A DNA stretch of 64,000 nucleotides from assembly GCA_021396245.1 (NCBI GenBank), contig WNYE01000030.1, positions 351,331 through 415,330 of the forward strand, written 5' to 3'. A program made the translations under genes and the position numbers. This document shows, piece after piece, positions 31,683 to 42,311 of this stretch. The stretch comes from Sporothrix humicola (lineage: Eukaryota; Ascomycota; Sordariomycetes; Ophiostomatales; Ophiostomataceae). A model generated the notes under the pieces. That model did no database searches. It saw nothing but the letters and a program-made list of their open reading frames with translations, and was not told the DNA's origin. The number at the start of each line of letters is the position of its first letter. Positions within the stretch are counted from its first letter, which is position 1.

Positions 31683-34600
31683 AAACGATTTCACTTGGCA
31701 AAGGGACGGTCCTGCCAGTATTGACTTTCTAAGACAGAAACAGAAGACGGTATGTAATGTACGCAGAACAAAGTACGCTTGTCTTCTTTCGTATGTAGCT
31801 TGTTTCGAGGCAAATTGAAAGTTGAAACAACGGATATCATTGACCACAGATGACGCAAAAGTGCGGTGAGAATGATCCTGTGTTTAGCCTGTGAAATTGC
31901 TTGTCAAAGTGGTGATCTCATGCCTCAACAAAATATGGCATTGATCGTATTGGCTGGGCAGTATACGATATTCCGGCAAGATGCAGGCTTTCAAACATTC
32001 ACACAACCACGTCCGACGTGACTTTAGGCTGTGCGAGACAGGTGCCGTACGAAGAGAGATTGGGGGCACACCGATGCACAGGGACAAAGATTTCCGTGTT
32101 CCTCAAAGTGTGATCTGTGCGAGGTTGCTCGTTGATTTCTCCTGTTTTGTTTCCCGCAATTGTCCGCACGTCGTACACCGCTACTCATCAAAAGTGTTAT
32201 GAGATACCGGTTGCTTCTGGCGTCGGTGAATGTCACAGAATAAGGGCTGCCTGTCAGCTTGAACGGCAAGCTAGTAGCTCGGCACTATACTCCACGGTTG
32301 AGGGGAGGAAAACAAAATTGAGAAACGCGAGACGACAATTTTTTACCTCAACTTTCTCCATGTCGCATTCTGTTTGGTCGTTTCGACACTTCATCCCCTG
32401 TCTCAACCCCCACCTTTTTTGTTTTCTTTGATGCATGGCTAGACGTTCGGCTTTGCTCATGTGATTTTCAAAGTTTTCGTTGAATCTTTCCTTGTTGCGA
32501 GGCTGTTGGCATCTTGAGCTATCTGTTGGTTTGACCAAATTCAAAGATCATGATCTCTTTTTTTTTCTCTTCTTTATTCTCTTCTTTTTTTCTCTTCTTC
32601 TGATAGCCGAGGTGGCCGATCATACGTGGATAATAACGTCAACCACTTCGGAAGTTCCGTGGAGTGATGTATGTTGGTGATGTCCTTTCATGGTAACATG
32701 TCATTTTGAGTTCTGATGGTTTGACAGACCAGAGGGCGCTTTGTCCAGTTCGCTTTTGATGTCGCTTTTAGGGTTCTCGTATTCCGACCTCATCCTTCAG
32801 GATAAAAGTAAAAAAAGAGAATGGATGGAGTGGTGCCCCGTAGAAGAGCAAAGAAGAACAATTTTCGTTGCAATGGAAGTTGAAAGCCGTTGTGGGAAGA
32901 CAGGGACTGGCCCTGAGAGTGGTCCGGGAGTCAAAGCCGTCCCCTGCCGAGAAGGCCCTGGTCAGTACTTTTTTGCGGTGCAGCCATGTTTCTTTTTTAT
33001 TGACCAGCCTGCAGTGCATAGCCGCCCAAGGAAACGTGACTGCTGCTGCATCGTATCTCCTCATTCGCTCACTCGCTTCTTTTGGCGATCCCTGGTAATG
33101 TGTGTTTTTCCCGCATGTTTTCTTGTTGTAAGCATGTGTTGTTTGAATGTGCACACACAATATTGCTGGTTTTTGGGGGCACCTTCTTGATATTCAATTT
33201 CGTGTACTGGCTGTTGGTAGTACGCCTGGATGTTTGAGCAAGCAGGGAAACCTGACCTGCAGAACTGTTCTGAGAAATGAATATTTTGTTTCTCGAAATA
33301 TGAAAGAGCGAAGGTATCTCAACAATTCCTCTTTGGGAATATGTTAATTAGCCAACCGACAATATTTTCACGACGGCGAACTCTCAACGCTTGAGAGGCG
33401 GGAGAATAGACGCTGCGTAGCATTGCCAAGTAAACAACACTTGCATGTAACTCACCATGTGCCCCATATTGCAGCCGTTAGATTTGACGATTTCATAAGA
33501 GGCATCGAGCCAGCCTCCTCTGTTTGCCTTTCCATGGTTGATCGTACGGTAGGTGCGTGGAGGTCTGATGGCCGTGCGCACTCGGATTGCTTCCGAAATG
33601 TAGGTGCACACGGGAGATGGCGGGAAAAGCAGAAGATGGTGTCTGTGTCTAAAAAGATTCTGTTGAGAAATCTTTGATTTCCTTGACGGTAATTGCTGAT
33701 TTCGATTTTCACACATTTTTCATCGGTTGAATCTTTGGCTCCCGGCAATGTGCAGGTCGGACCAGACTGCGATGCGAGATGCATGTCTCATCACCAGAAT
33801 CTTCGTTCATGTACCCGTGTTTTCTCCCTCCACGCTCGTCTCATTGAACCTTGGCATTTGGCGAAGGAGACTGCGGCCGACTGCACGCTGCTGGCCTAGA
33901 TCCGGCCGCTGCATGGTCGGCGCTTTCGGGCGTGCTTCTTCGATGTCTTGAGGAATTGGAAGTGTCCGCAGAACATGCCATACCATGCAGGATTGGCACA
34001 GCCAAACACTGCGTGAAATAAGTAGGAGCAACCCCCACGGGCTGCAAACGTGTCGAAACAATACATGTGTTTGCCTTCTTTGCAAAGGGCTCGGATTTTG
34101 ATACTTTGGACTTTTCCCATGCAGAGGCCGCACTTGAGGGTCACATCGAGGAGGAAGGCTTGCCGCTGTTGCGTGAGAGACCCCTGTCGAAACTGGAGGG
34201 TCCGCCACACCCTCATTTTTTTTGGTCGACATGTTCAATGTTGTCCCTCTTGGCAATCATGATATTTGTGCGTCGCCGCCGAAAGAGGCTTTGCCTCCGG
34301 CCGGCAAAGGCTCTTTCTTTGTTTCTTTTTCTTGATTTTGCGGCCGCTTGCTCGCCGTTCTTTCAGCTTCTGGAAGGTCGATTTCGACACCGCTTCTTAC
34401 GTGCTTTGTTAAGGTATCTGCCGAAAGCAAGTCAGTCTGCAGCCTGAGGGGCAAAGGATTCTGTACACGAAAGGCTGGGGTGGGGTTGTGGAGGGGGAAC
34501 AAAAATCAAACAAAAAAAAAGTGTGCACATTCGCCATACAGGCCTTCCAATGTGCCTTGCTGTTTTCACATACTTGTATGTCGCATGTTGTTTCTGGACC

Positions 34601-37056
34601 GTGTGACTCTGAGCCATCCAATCGGTTTTTAGATGACTGTCAGGACGTGCTCCATACCATTTCTGTAATATCGAACCTGCACGAGCTCGAGGTATGAATG
34701 AGGGCATCGAACAAACTTACACAGACAAAAGCACAGGAAAGAAATTAGAGAATACCGCGTCGGCGCGCCGAAACAGAGGACAGAAGCTTCTCAGGGTCGT
34801 CAAGGGTCGTTATCTCGAGTGTATGCGTGCACAAATGCTGTATAACAAGGGCGGCGGGGAAAGTATGCAAGCTGCTCTGGCGATGCTGATGATGCAGCTG
34901 TTTTGCCGATTTCTCTGTTTTTGTCCTGTCTGCTTGATCGAGCTGCTGGAGATTGGTCACACTGGAGGAGGAGTCGATGATGCTTCTAGCTCTCGTGTTG
35001 TGGAAAAAAAGCTGTGTTGGAACTTGGCGTACGCAGAATTATGAGATAGGAGTCAGGTCATTCTCAAAGTCCTAGGACATCGTGCATTTGCTCCCCTTTC
35101 ACTTCTCAATTGCTCTTTCCTCAACAGGCCCATTGCACCTTCCCGCCTCTTGGCCGTTCTTGCTCATAACACTCATAGCACGGATAGCTCCTTCCTGATT
35201 TAATGTTTTCAACATCGTAATTTCCTGACATGCTTCTCTTTGATTTGCTCTGGACCAGAATGAGAGCAACTGTGTTTCTTTTCCGTTTCCGCACGGATGC
35301 GATCCTTGAGCTCGCTCTTGTGCGACGACATGCGTTCTGCCGAATCGTTCCCGCATTCCCGCCCTTTTCTGCTCCCTGTCGTATCCTTCATGAGGGCGCA
35401 CGAAGTACGGACACCCCACGGAGGAAGACTGCATCTCGTCCGGTCTTCTTTTTTTTCCCCTCTCTTTTCACAAAGCAAGCACTCTCGCCTCATCCTTCAG
35501 CGCTCTTTCCTGCCTCTGGCCAATATCCGGACCCTTGTCTGATCGCTCCCCTTCTTTTGCGTCCCTGCAGACATATCTTTAACGATTTGGCAGGAGGCTT
35601 TCTTTGTTCTTTCCATATCAGTTTCTTTCCGCGACTTCATCCCTTTCCATGCTGCCCCCCATCTCCAAGCAAATAGTCCGCGCATGCCCAACTGTTGCTC
35701 CTTCCCTTTTGCGGCCTTGCACATCTCTTAGCTTTCGACCTGGCCCCATTTTTTTTCTTAACGGCGACCATTTCTTGATGTCGGATTAAAAATAAAACAG
35801 TGGTAGTCTTTTGTTTTGTTCTCTGCCCTATCTTCGATCCACCATCAATCCACTCACCTTGCTTGTTCTTTTAACGAGAAATACCTCGCCGACCACTTAA
35901 AAGCGGCCAACACGAGATCAGTCGTCTCAACCAACAGACACAACCAACGGCGCAGAGTAAGATTCTTGTAGGGCAGGTGGGGGACAGCAAGCTCGGACGA
36001 CCCGCTGCAGTTGCCAAAAGCAGATGTTTCTGTGTACGAGTGCACGTATTAAACGCTCGGGATTTCCGAATACTTTCCTTCTTGGGATGTTATTCTGTTA
36101 CTGATTCTCGTATAAATGAGGTGCAAAGAGAGCGTTTGACTCTTCACAATCTAAGAAGCAGCAGTTGTGCCTTTTTCTTTTCTTTTTTGTCAATTTTGTC
36201 GATCACAGCGTATCGACCCGCGATGCAGCGTCCGTTCAATAAAAATTAAAACCCACATCGCCTCTTTTCCACTTGTCTGTTCTGCACCGGATCTTCCGCG
36301 GTGGACAGCGCTAAGCCTAAACGTCTCTACTTTTAGGCTGCGTTCAATGGTAAGACAGCGAATACGCTACCCACTCAATGCCTCTGAACGCCACTAACGG
36401 ATGCCAGCGCACCAGCGCTAAACCCCACATCCCTAGCCTTGAATCTCCGGCGGCCGTTTGCTTCTTCATTCTGCTCTTGTGTCTGTTGGCTGCACATTTC
36501 CCTTTGCCTCCTGTTGTCTGATTTTCGTCCTCAAATCCGCATCCGCACCCACCTCTATATTCTCCCCTCTCTTTGTTGTTCAACTCACGCGCACAACTCT
36601 CTTTCTCGACACAATATCTCTTTCTAAATTACTCCACGGAACGATCGGGACCTCCGCAAAAGGAACGACGAGCTGAAACAGCATTATTTCAAGTTGTCTT
36701 CGGATATCGTACACATCTGGTTCTACTCCGACTCGGCGGCATGGCGATGATATACCTAGAGTAACTTCCCAACTTGACTACGATCCAACAGCGTCCCTGT
36801 TCCTCGAATTGCGCAGTCTGGCCCTTGATCAACCCGCGAACGCGCGCGCGCGACCACCTGCCAACATTCAGAGATTTCTTTCCTCCACTCTTCCGGATCT
36901 GTTCGCCACTGCGTTTAAGGTGACCGCTCACCCGACGTAGAGACCGAGCAGCTCCGACCTCCTCCTCCTCCCCCATACTACACGATTTCTTCGAAAACGA
37001 CTTTGCCTTCCATTGGTGTCCGACAGGCTCGTTCGGACGCCAATGACGACTTGGCC
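31683..37056. other. 5.4 kb region without a recognisable gene
   Basis: The largest gene-free interval in the window. It has mixed base composition, T-rich runs near 32560-32600, and many frames of 60-150 codons without family resemblance or the local codon bias. A CG alternation at about 36840-36852 could favour non-B DNA. The last 900 bases turn C/T-rich and fit the leader of the gene at 37057. I saw no tRNA, 5S rRNA or transposase. It may hold a long non-coding transcript, small secreted-protein genes split by introns, or nothing. Confidence 0.5.
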
Positions 37057-38514
37057 ATGGACGCTCTCAAGGGCCTGATCAACAATGTCCCCGACTGGCT
37101 CAAGCGGCTGGACGACCTGACGAGCCAGATCGACCAGCGGCAACTCGAGCTCGCCCGGTTTGTCGACCCCAGTCCGGCGGCAGGCGGTGTCGCTGGCTCG
37201 CCAAACGCAACACCGTCTCGTGCAAAATCCGTCCGCAACAAAGGCTCCACGGAATCTCTGAAACCACAAGATGAGGGCGCCGCGTTCAAAGAGGAGCCAA
37301 TGGATACAGATCCGGGAGCAGATACTACTACGGCTACAGCTGCGGCTGCCAAGGCTGAAGGGCAGCTGACGGCCTCGCCGACGAGCCCCGGTGCCGGCGA
37401 GCGGGCCCGGCTGGCCCTGCTCAAACAGACGACACAGGTTGCCGAGGTCGCCCAGGCTAGGGCACGCGCAACTCTGCGGAAACGTAACAAGCGCAGCGAC
37501 TCGGTAGTCAGTGCTGAGGGTGTGCCCAAGTACCGTACGCGGAGTATGGTTATTATCTACTACGATAGCTACGTACAGTCCTTTTTCGAGGAGCTGGTCA
37601 AGTTTGTTTCGGCACAGCGCAACCTGATTCGCAAGGCCAAGATGGCGGCCAAGGTGGCCCACATCAAGCGGATGGCCGAACTGGAGATGCCGGATATGAT
37701 GCGGGGAGACGACGGAGCCATTGCGCCAGAAGGGCCGCCAACCGTCGATAACGCGGGTGCCGCCGCCGGCGATAAGATTGCAATAGACAAAGACGGGCCG
37801 AGACTGGAAGTGGACAAATCGACAATACCGGCGGCAACAGCGGCTGCGGCCATCGTCCCCGAGGATACGATCACCACGCCTGCAGACCCGTCCGATGCGG
37901 ACAACCTGCCCAAGCTCAACTACCGGAGGACACTCAACATGCGCTCACCTGGCATGGTGGCGGCTGGTCGGCCCATGTTTTTGCGGGCGTCGGGTCGCGA
38001 GAGCCCGCTGAAAGGCGTTGGCATTGGTCCCAATGGCTCGTCCCTCTTAGGCGCCAGCGGCAGCCAGCAGCAGCCAGATGTCTATGACGAGCTGGACCGG
38101 GGCCTGGAGTACGTGCAGTCTATGTGTGAGCACGCGGCCCACCAGTTCCTTCGCGACGGCGACTGCAGCGATGAGATTGGTAACGTCAAGCGCCGGTTGG
38201 CTGAAACGAAGGAGCAGGCGGACCGCGAGATGGAGCGGATCGAGAAGGAAGAGCCCGAGGCGCTAAAAGCGTTGGAAGAGCCGCTTAAGACGCGCAGTTT
38301 CCGGCCGCAGACTATGCGCCGTGGCGGCCCGAACATGGCAGCGAGCGCCAAGGAGGCGCTTCTTGGTTCTGCTGTAGCTGTCCCACGGGCGGGCTCTGGC
38401 CCTATTCCTGCTGCGATCGAGGCAGACACTGCCCTTGTAGTCGACGAGGGCATCGACGATATGGATGCCGATATCCCGCCGCCTCTGATGTACAAATCAT
38501 CACGGATGCGGTAG
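37057..38514 (+). CDS. Uncharacterised fungal protein with two charged helical blocks
   Basis: A 485-residue frame from the ATG at 37057 to TAG; upstream in-frame sequence has no ATG. The N-terminus (MDALKGLINNVPDWLKRLDD, then a Gln-rich helix) looks like a short coiled coil. A second block at about residues 159-212 (YRTRSMVIIYYDSYVQSFFE followed by a basic KAKMAAKVAHIKRM helix) is aromatic then basic. A third block at about 343-400 begins YDELDRGLEYVQSMCEHAAHQF and runs into a charged helix. The linkers are Ala/Pro/Thr-rich and look disordered. There is no signal peptide or membrane segment, so a cytosolic or nuclear scaffold is likely. I recognise the blocks as resembling unnamed conserved proteins of filamentous ascomycetes but cannot name a function. 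Confidence 0.75.
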   Translation: MDALKGLINNVPDWLKRLDDLTSQIDQRQLELARFVDPSPAAGGVAGSPNATPSRAKSVRNKGSTESLKPQDEGAAFKEEPMDTDPGADTTTATAAAAKAEGQLTASPTSPGAGERARLALLKQTTQVAEVAQARARATLRKRNKRSDSVVSAEGVPKYRTRSMVIIYYDSYVQSFFEELVKFVSAQRNLIRKAKMAAKVAHIKRMAELEMPDMMRGDDGAIAPEGPPTVDNAGAAAGDKIAIDKDGPRLEVDKSTIPAATAAAAIVPEDTITTPADPSDADNLPKLNYRRTLNMRSPGMVAAGRPMFLRASGRESPLKGVGIGPNGSSLLGASGSQQQPDVYDELDRGLEYVQSMCEHAAHQFLRDGDCSDEIGNVKRRLAETKEQADREMERIEKEEPEALKALEEPLKTRSFRPQTMRRGGPNMAASAKEALLGSAVAVPRAGSGPIPAAIEADTALVVDEGIDDMDADIPPPLMYKSSRMR

Positions 38515-38587
38515 AGGAGGCCGGCATGCATTATCTGGCGCGAACAAAACACGCAAAAATGTGTCCCGATATGGGAAGCGGTATTAG

Positions 38588-38600
38588 GCTCGCGATAAAG
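38588..38600 (-). promoter_or_regulatory. Left copy of an inverted 13-mer (CTTTATCGCGAGC on minus strand)
   Basis: The plus strand reads GCTCGCGATAAAG, the exact reverse complement of the sequence at 39428-39440. It contains the TTATCGCGA core seen at three other intergenic sites in the window. It lies 74 nt past the stop codon of the unknown gene, so it may be in its 3' UTR. A protein-binding role is inference. Confidence 0.4.
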
Positions 38601-39427
38601 TTGACTACGATTCTCCCTTTCCTCCTCACCTATCAGATCACCATCATACACACACACCCTCACACACCATTTGCACCCTTTTGCACACCTTTACACACCT
38701 CCACAACACATAACGACAGCACATCTTACACGCCGCATCACACGACATATTTATTCCCCTTATTATGGTTTTCTTGTTCTCCTTTTGGATATTCTTCTTG
38801 CAGGCCTTTCTTTACGCATCGCCATGGAGTCATCATAATGTTTAGTTTTCTTCTTACTTCCGGCTCCTTTCCCCCCCTTTTTCTTCTAATTTTTGGTATA
38901 GCATACGTACCTCGGGATGGAGGTAGGGATTTAAAAGAATGGAAAAGTACTATTTATTGTTTTGAAAAGCATATCACCAAAAGAAGAACGCATGTCAAGA
39001 ATCGCCGCGGCGAAAAGCGAAAATTGAGAGGGGAAGTCGCCGCCGGTTCACATATTGGTCGTTGAAATAATCCTGTTTTAGGCCTTTCAAGTGCACGTTT
39101 TGGTGCAACGTTCACTAAAAAGTTAAAAAGGCTGCGGGAGTAGCCCGCTGCATTCCCGCGTGGAGCGTGGAGCACAGCAACGTGGCGAATGACAGGCCGC
39201 CGATTCGTTGCAATCGGGTCTTAGGCGACGCTGTGATATTGAGTACCAGCCGCTAGAGCGCGCAGCGCTACAGGCGTGACAGGCGCCCTGGTTGGACGGC
39301 TTTGACGGCACGGCACTAACACCAACTAACATGAGCGAAAAAGGAATCTAAAAACGGGAATCTAAAAATTCTTCCCCAGCGACGGTCGTTAAAGACGGCG
39401 TGTGTCATATCCCAGCACGCGCCTGGC

Positions 39428-39440
39428 CTTTATCGCGAGC
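39428..39440 (+). promoter_or_regulatory. Right copy of the inverted 13-mer (CTTTATCGCGAGC)
   Basis: A perfect inverted match to 38588-38600, about 200 nt upstream of the histidinol-phosphatase ATG, a normal distance for a fungal promoter element. Could be a transcription-factor site; no known factor is assigned. Confidence 0.4.
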
Positions 39441-39637
39441 ACGATCATTCTTTCTTTTATTTTCGTCTGACATTTTACGTTCATTCTCCTGAAGAGCGCA
39501 TCTTCAGAGGCCCCGAGAACATCTTATCTCTCAGGTGGTCTTGTTCCCTTCAAAACTGCAAAGTCAACAATCAACAATCGATATCTCACGCCATACGTCA
39601 CACTCTATACCTCACACATCCTCATATCTCGCCCACC

Positions 39638-40648
39638 ATGGCGTTCACAATGCACTCCCATTCGGGCCAGTTCTGCGGCCACGCTGTCGACACGCTCGAG
39701 GAAGTTGTCCAGCGCGCCATTGCCCTCGGCTTCCAGACGCTCGGCTTATCGGAACATATGCCACGGGCTCACACGGCCGATTTGTACCCGGAAGAGCGCG
39801 GCGACGGCCTTGATCTGGACGGCAAGCTGGCCGACCTGACCGCCCGCTACGAGGCATACCTTGTGGAGGCTGTGCGGCTGCGGGATGCCTATGCCGACCA
39901 GATCCATATTCTCGTCGGTTTTGAGGGCGAGTGGATCCACGGCGCGGACGATGACGGCAATCGCATCCAGGCGCTGGCCGCCCACCCGGAGATTGACTAC
40001 TTTATCGGCTCGGTGCATCACGTCGGCAGCCGGGGGACGCCCATTGACTACGACAAGGCGAAGTTCCAGGAAGCAATCGACGTGGCTGTTGCAAAGGCAA
40101 AGTCGGCGTCAACGGAAGAAGATGCAAACTCCGTCGACCCAGAAGTCCACTTGTATGCCGACTACTACGACCAGCAGCTCGAGATGCTGCAGACACTACG
40201 GCCACGCATTGTCGGCCACTTTGACCTTATTCGCCTGCTTAGTGCCGATCCATCTCGCGATCCGGCCACAACTGCCGGTCTTTCCACAATTGTGTGGCCC
40301 AAGATCCTGCGCAACCTCGAGTTTGTCGCCAGCTACGGTGGCTGGCTTGAGTGCAACACGGCCGCTCTCCGCAAAGGACTGGCCGAGCCGTACCCCGGAC
40401 GCTCCATTGCCGAGACGTGGCTGAAGCTGGGCGGCAAATTCACAATGTCAGACGACAGCCACGGCACTGGCCATGTGGCGACAAACTACCGGCGCGGTCT
40501 GGCATATCTCGAGAGCCTGGGCGTCGAGGAGGTCTGGACACTGGAGCGCAAGTCAACACAGTCGGCAGACGGCACAAGATCAAGAGGTCCATTGGTGGAG
40601 AAGAGCGTAACTCTGGCCGAGTTTGAGGCCAGTCTCAAGGACGTGTAG
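39638..40648 (+). CDS. HIS2: Histidinol-phosphatase, PHP family
   Basis: A 336-residue intronless frame, normal for fungal His2. It removes phosphate from L-histidinol phosphate, the step before histidinol dehydrogenase in histidine synthesis, in the cytosol. PHP-type metal-binding motifs are visible in order: the N-terminal HSHSGQFCGH at residues 6-15, LGLSEHMPR near 37-45, VGFEGEW near 93, GSVHHVG near 127, GHFDLIRL near 193, and a C-terminal DDSHGTGHV. The start has a good fungal context (CACCATGG). No TGASTCA-type Cpc1/Gcn4 site was seen close upstream, but a TTATCGCGA element lies about 200 nt before the ATG. Confidence 0.93.
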   Translation: MAFTMHSHSGQFCGHAVDTLEEVVQRAIALGFQTLGLSEHMPRAHTADLYPEERGDGLDLDGKLADLTARYEAYLVEAVRLRDAYADQIHILVGFEGEWIHGADDDGNRIQALAAHPEIDYFIGSVHHVGSRGTPIDYDKAKFQEAIDVAVAKAKSASTEEDANSVDPEVHLYADYYDQQLEMLQTLRPRIVGHFDLIRLLSADPSRDPATTAGLSTIVWPKILRNLEFVASYGGWLECNTAALRKGLAEPYPGRSIAETWLKLGGKFTMSDDSHGTGHVATNYRRGLAYLESLGVEEVWTLERKSTQSADGTRSRGPLVEKSVTLAEFEASLKDV

Positions 40649-41025
40649 AGTTGTAGATAGATGGAGCATTAGACCTGTGCATGGTTATGGCGGCTAGCGA
40701 TCATTTTACTGCAGACCTTATAATTTTATAAATAGAGATAAAACATACACATCATAAATAGTAAAGAGGCGAAAATGTTTTGAAAATATCAAAACTGTTC
40801 CGTTCTGGTGTTGAGTGAAGCTGTATCGGAAGAGTGTGGGGCTAGCTTGTCGTGATTAACTGTCGTGAATTTGAATTGGCGATTTTGGTGGGGTAGCTCC
40901 AGCAGCTCTCTTTTTGCCCCGCTAACTGTACTACATTGCACCATCACCAACCTCAAAACACGTTTTCACACACAGCCAGACATCAAGCCTGAACTAAGCA
41001 GCAACAAAATACACGCTTCTTCACA
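40649..41025. other. Intergenic region between HIS2 and DcpS genes
   Basis: AT-rich 3' flank with AATAAA-like words (40720-40765), then the short leader of the next gene. Nothing else seen. Confidence 0.6.
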
Positions 41026-42118
41026 ATGGCAGACCCCAAAGCTGCAGCAGAGGCCCTGGTGCCCAAGTTCCAGTACGAGAAGACGCTGAACCAAGGTACG
41101 TCTTCTTCTTGTCCTTCTTGTACATACATGTTTTATGGCTTGACCTTCAAGCTAACACTCCTTTTCAGACCAGGCTGGTCGCCGGATATCTCTCCTCGGC
41201 TCCATTGATGACCAGCCCGCTCTCTTGGTCCTTGAGCGTGCACCCTTTCCCACTTCGTCAGACTACCTGGGCTCTGTGGCCGGCAATCTGCGCTCTGTGC
41301 GGAACCTCGGCGCCAACGACATCTACCACTGGTTCATGGCCGCAGAGGGTGCTGCAGACAGCAGCAAGACGTCCAAAGCCGAGACTGACGCCGGCGACAA
41401 CCTCAAGATCAACCTCATCTACCCCTGCACACAGCAGCACATCCGCAAATACAGCCGCCAGGGCGTCCGTTTTGTCACCGAGACCGCCGAAATCTACCGT
41501 GAACGTGTCCGTCCGTTTGTCCAGGCCCAGCGCGATGCCGGCCGCCTCAACTGGGTCTTCAACATCATCGAGGGCCGCAAGGAGGTCGAGGACGTTATTT
41601 ACCGCACGCCCTACGATCCACAGACCACCAACGACAAGGGGTTCTTGCTGGCGCCCGATCTCAACTGGGACCGCACGACGCTTGAGGCGCTTCACCTGCT
41701 GGCCATTGTCGAGCGCCGCGACATCTGGAGCTTGAGAGACTTACGCCGGAGCCACATTCCTTGGTTGCGGCAGATGCGGCAGCAGCTGATCGAATCAACC
41801 ATCGGCGTCTACGGCTCCCGGGGGCTCGAGGCCGACCAGCTCAAGCTATATGTGCATTACCAGCCGACATACTACCACTTCCACATTCACATTGTGCACG
41901 TCCAGCTCGAGTCCGGCGCGACACAGGCCACCGGCAAGGCTGTCGGCCTCGAGAGCCTGATCGAGCAGCTCGAGCACATGAGCGGCGGCGACGATGCCGG
42001 CATGGATGCCGTCTCCCTGAGCTACACTCTCGGCGAGGCCAGCGAGCTGTGGGCGGCCGTCTTTGGCCCGCTCAAGGAGGACGAGACGAAGAAGCGTGCA
42101 GTCGAAGCATCGACTTGA
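41026..42118 (+). CDS. DCS1: Scavenger mRNA-decapping enzyme DcpS (HIT family)
   Basis: Exons 41026-41095 and 41169-42118 give 339 residues, close to human DcpS (337). The intron (41096-41168) has a GTACGT donor, a GCTAAC branch site at 41151 and a TTTCAG acceptor, and joins NQ to DQAGRRISLLG. The N-terminal half is the swapped dimer domain. Family sequences include NDIYHWFMA, LIYPCTQQHIRKYS and LNWVFNIIEGRKE. The C-terminal histidine triad reads YYHFHIHIVHV at about 258-268, with H262 the probable nucleophile. The enzyme hydrolyses m7GpppN cap remnants left by 3'-to-5' decay, releasing m7GMP. Its stop codon is 193 nt from the stop of the opposing GILT-like gene, so the 3' UTRs may overlap. 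Confidence 0.95.
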
Positions 42119-42311
42119 GGAAGAGAAGATGAGGAACATAAAAACGCTGAATAATTATGCCAATGCCTATGCTATACCAATCTGCCGACACAGAATGGCG
42201 ACGAAAAAAAAGGGAAACAAACTATGGATATACAAAAAAGCAACACCGAAACACTGAGATATTAGATACACGCGACGACGCCATCCACCACCCAACCACT
42301 TCGGGCTGCAC

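Larger units (their letters stand above)
38515..39637. other. Intergenic region with CA-rich tract and an inverted 13-mer pair
   Basis: No gene recognised. A CA-rich stretch (about 38644-38712) includes a short ACACACACAC run. The region also carries two copies of a 13-mer in opposite orientation, listed separately. Positions 39120-39330 are GC-rich with short palindromic words such as GCGCGCAGCGC. The last 100 bases form the leader of the histidinol-phosphatase gene. Confidence 0.55.

Noticed and set aside
34668..34692. Minus-strand GGTTCGAT word resembling a tRNA T-loop
   Set aside because: The sequence around it does not fold into an acceptor stem or anticodon arm.
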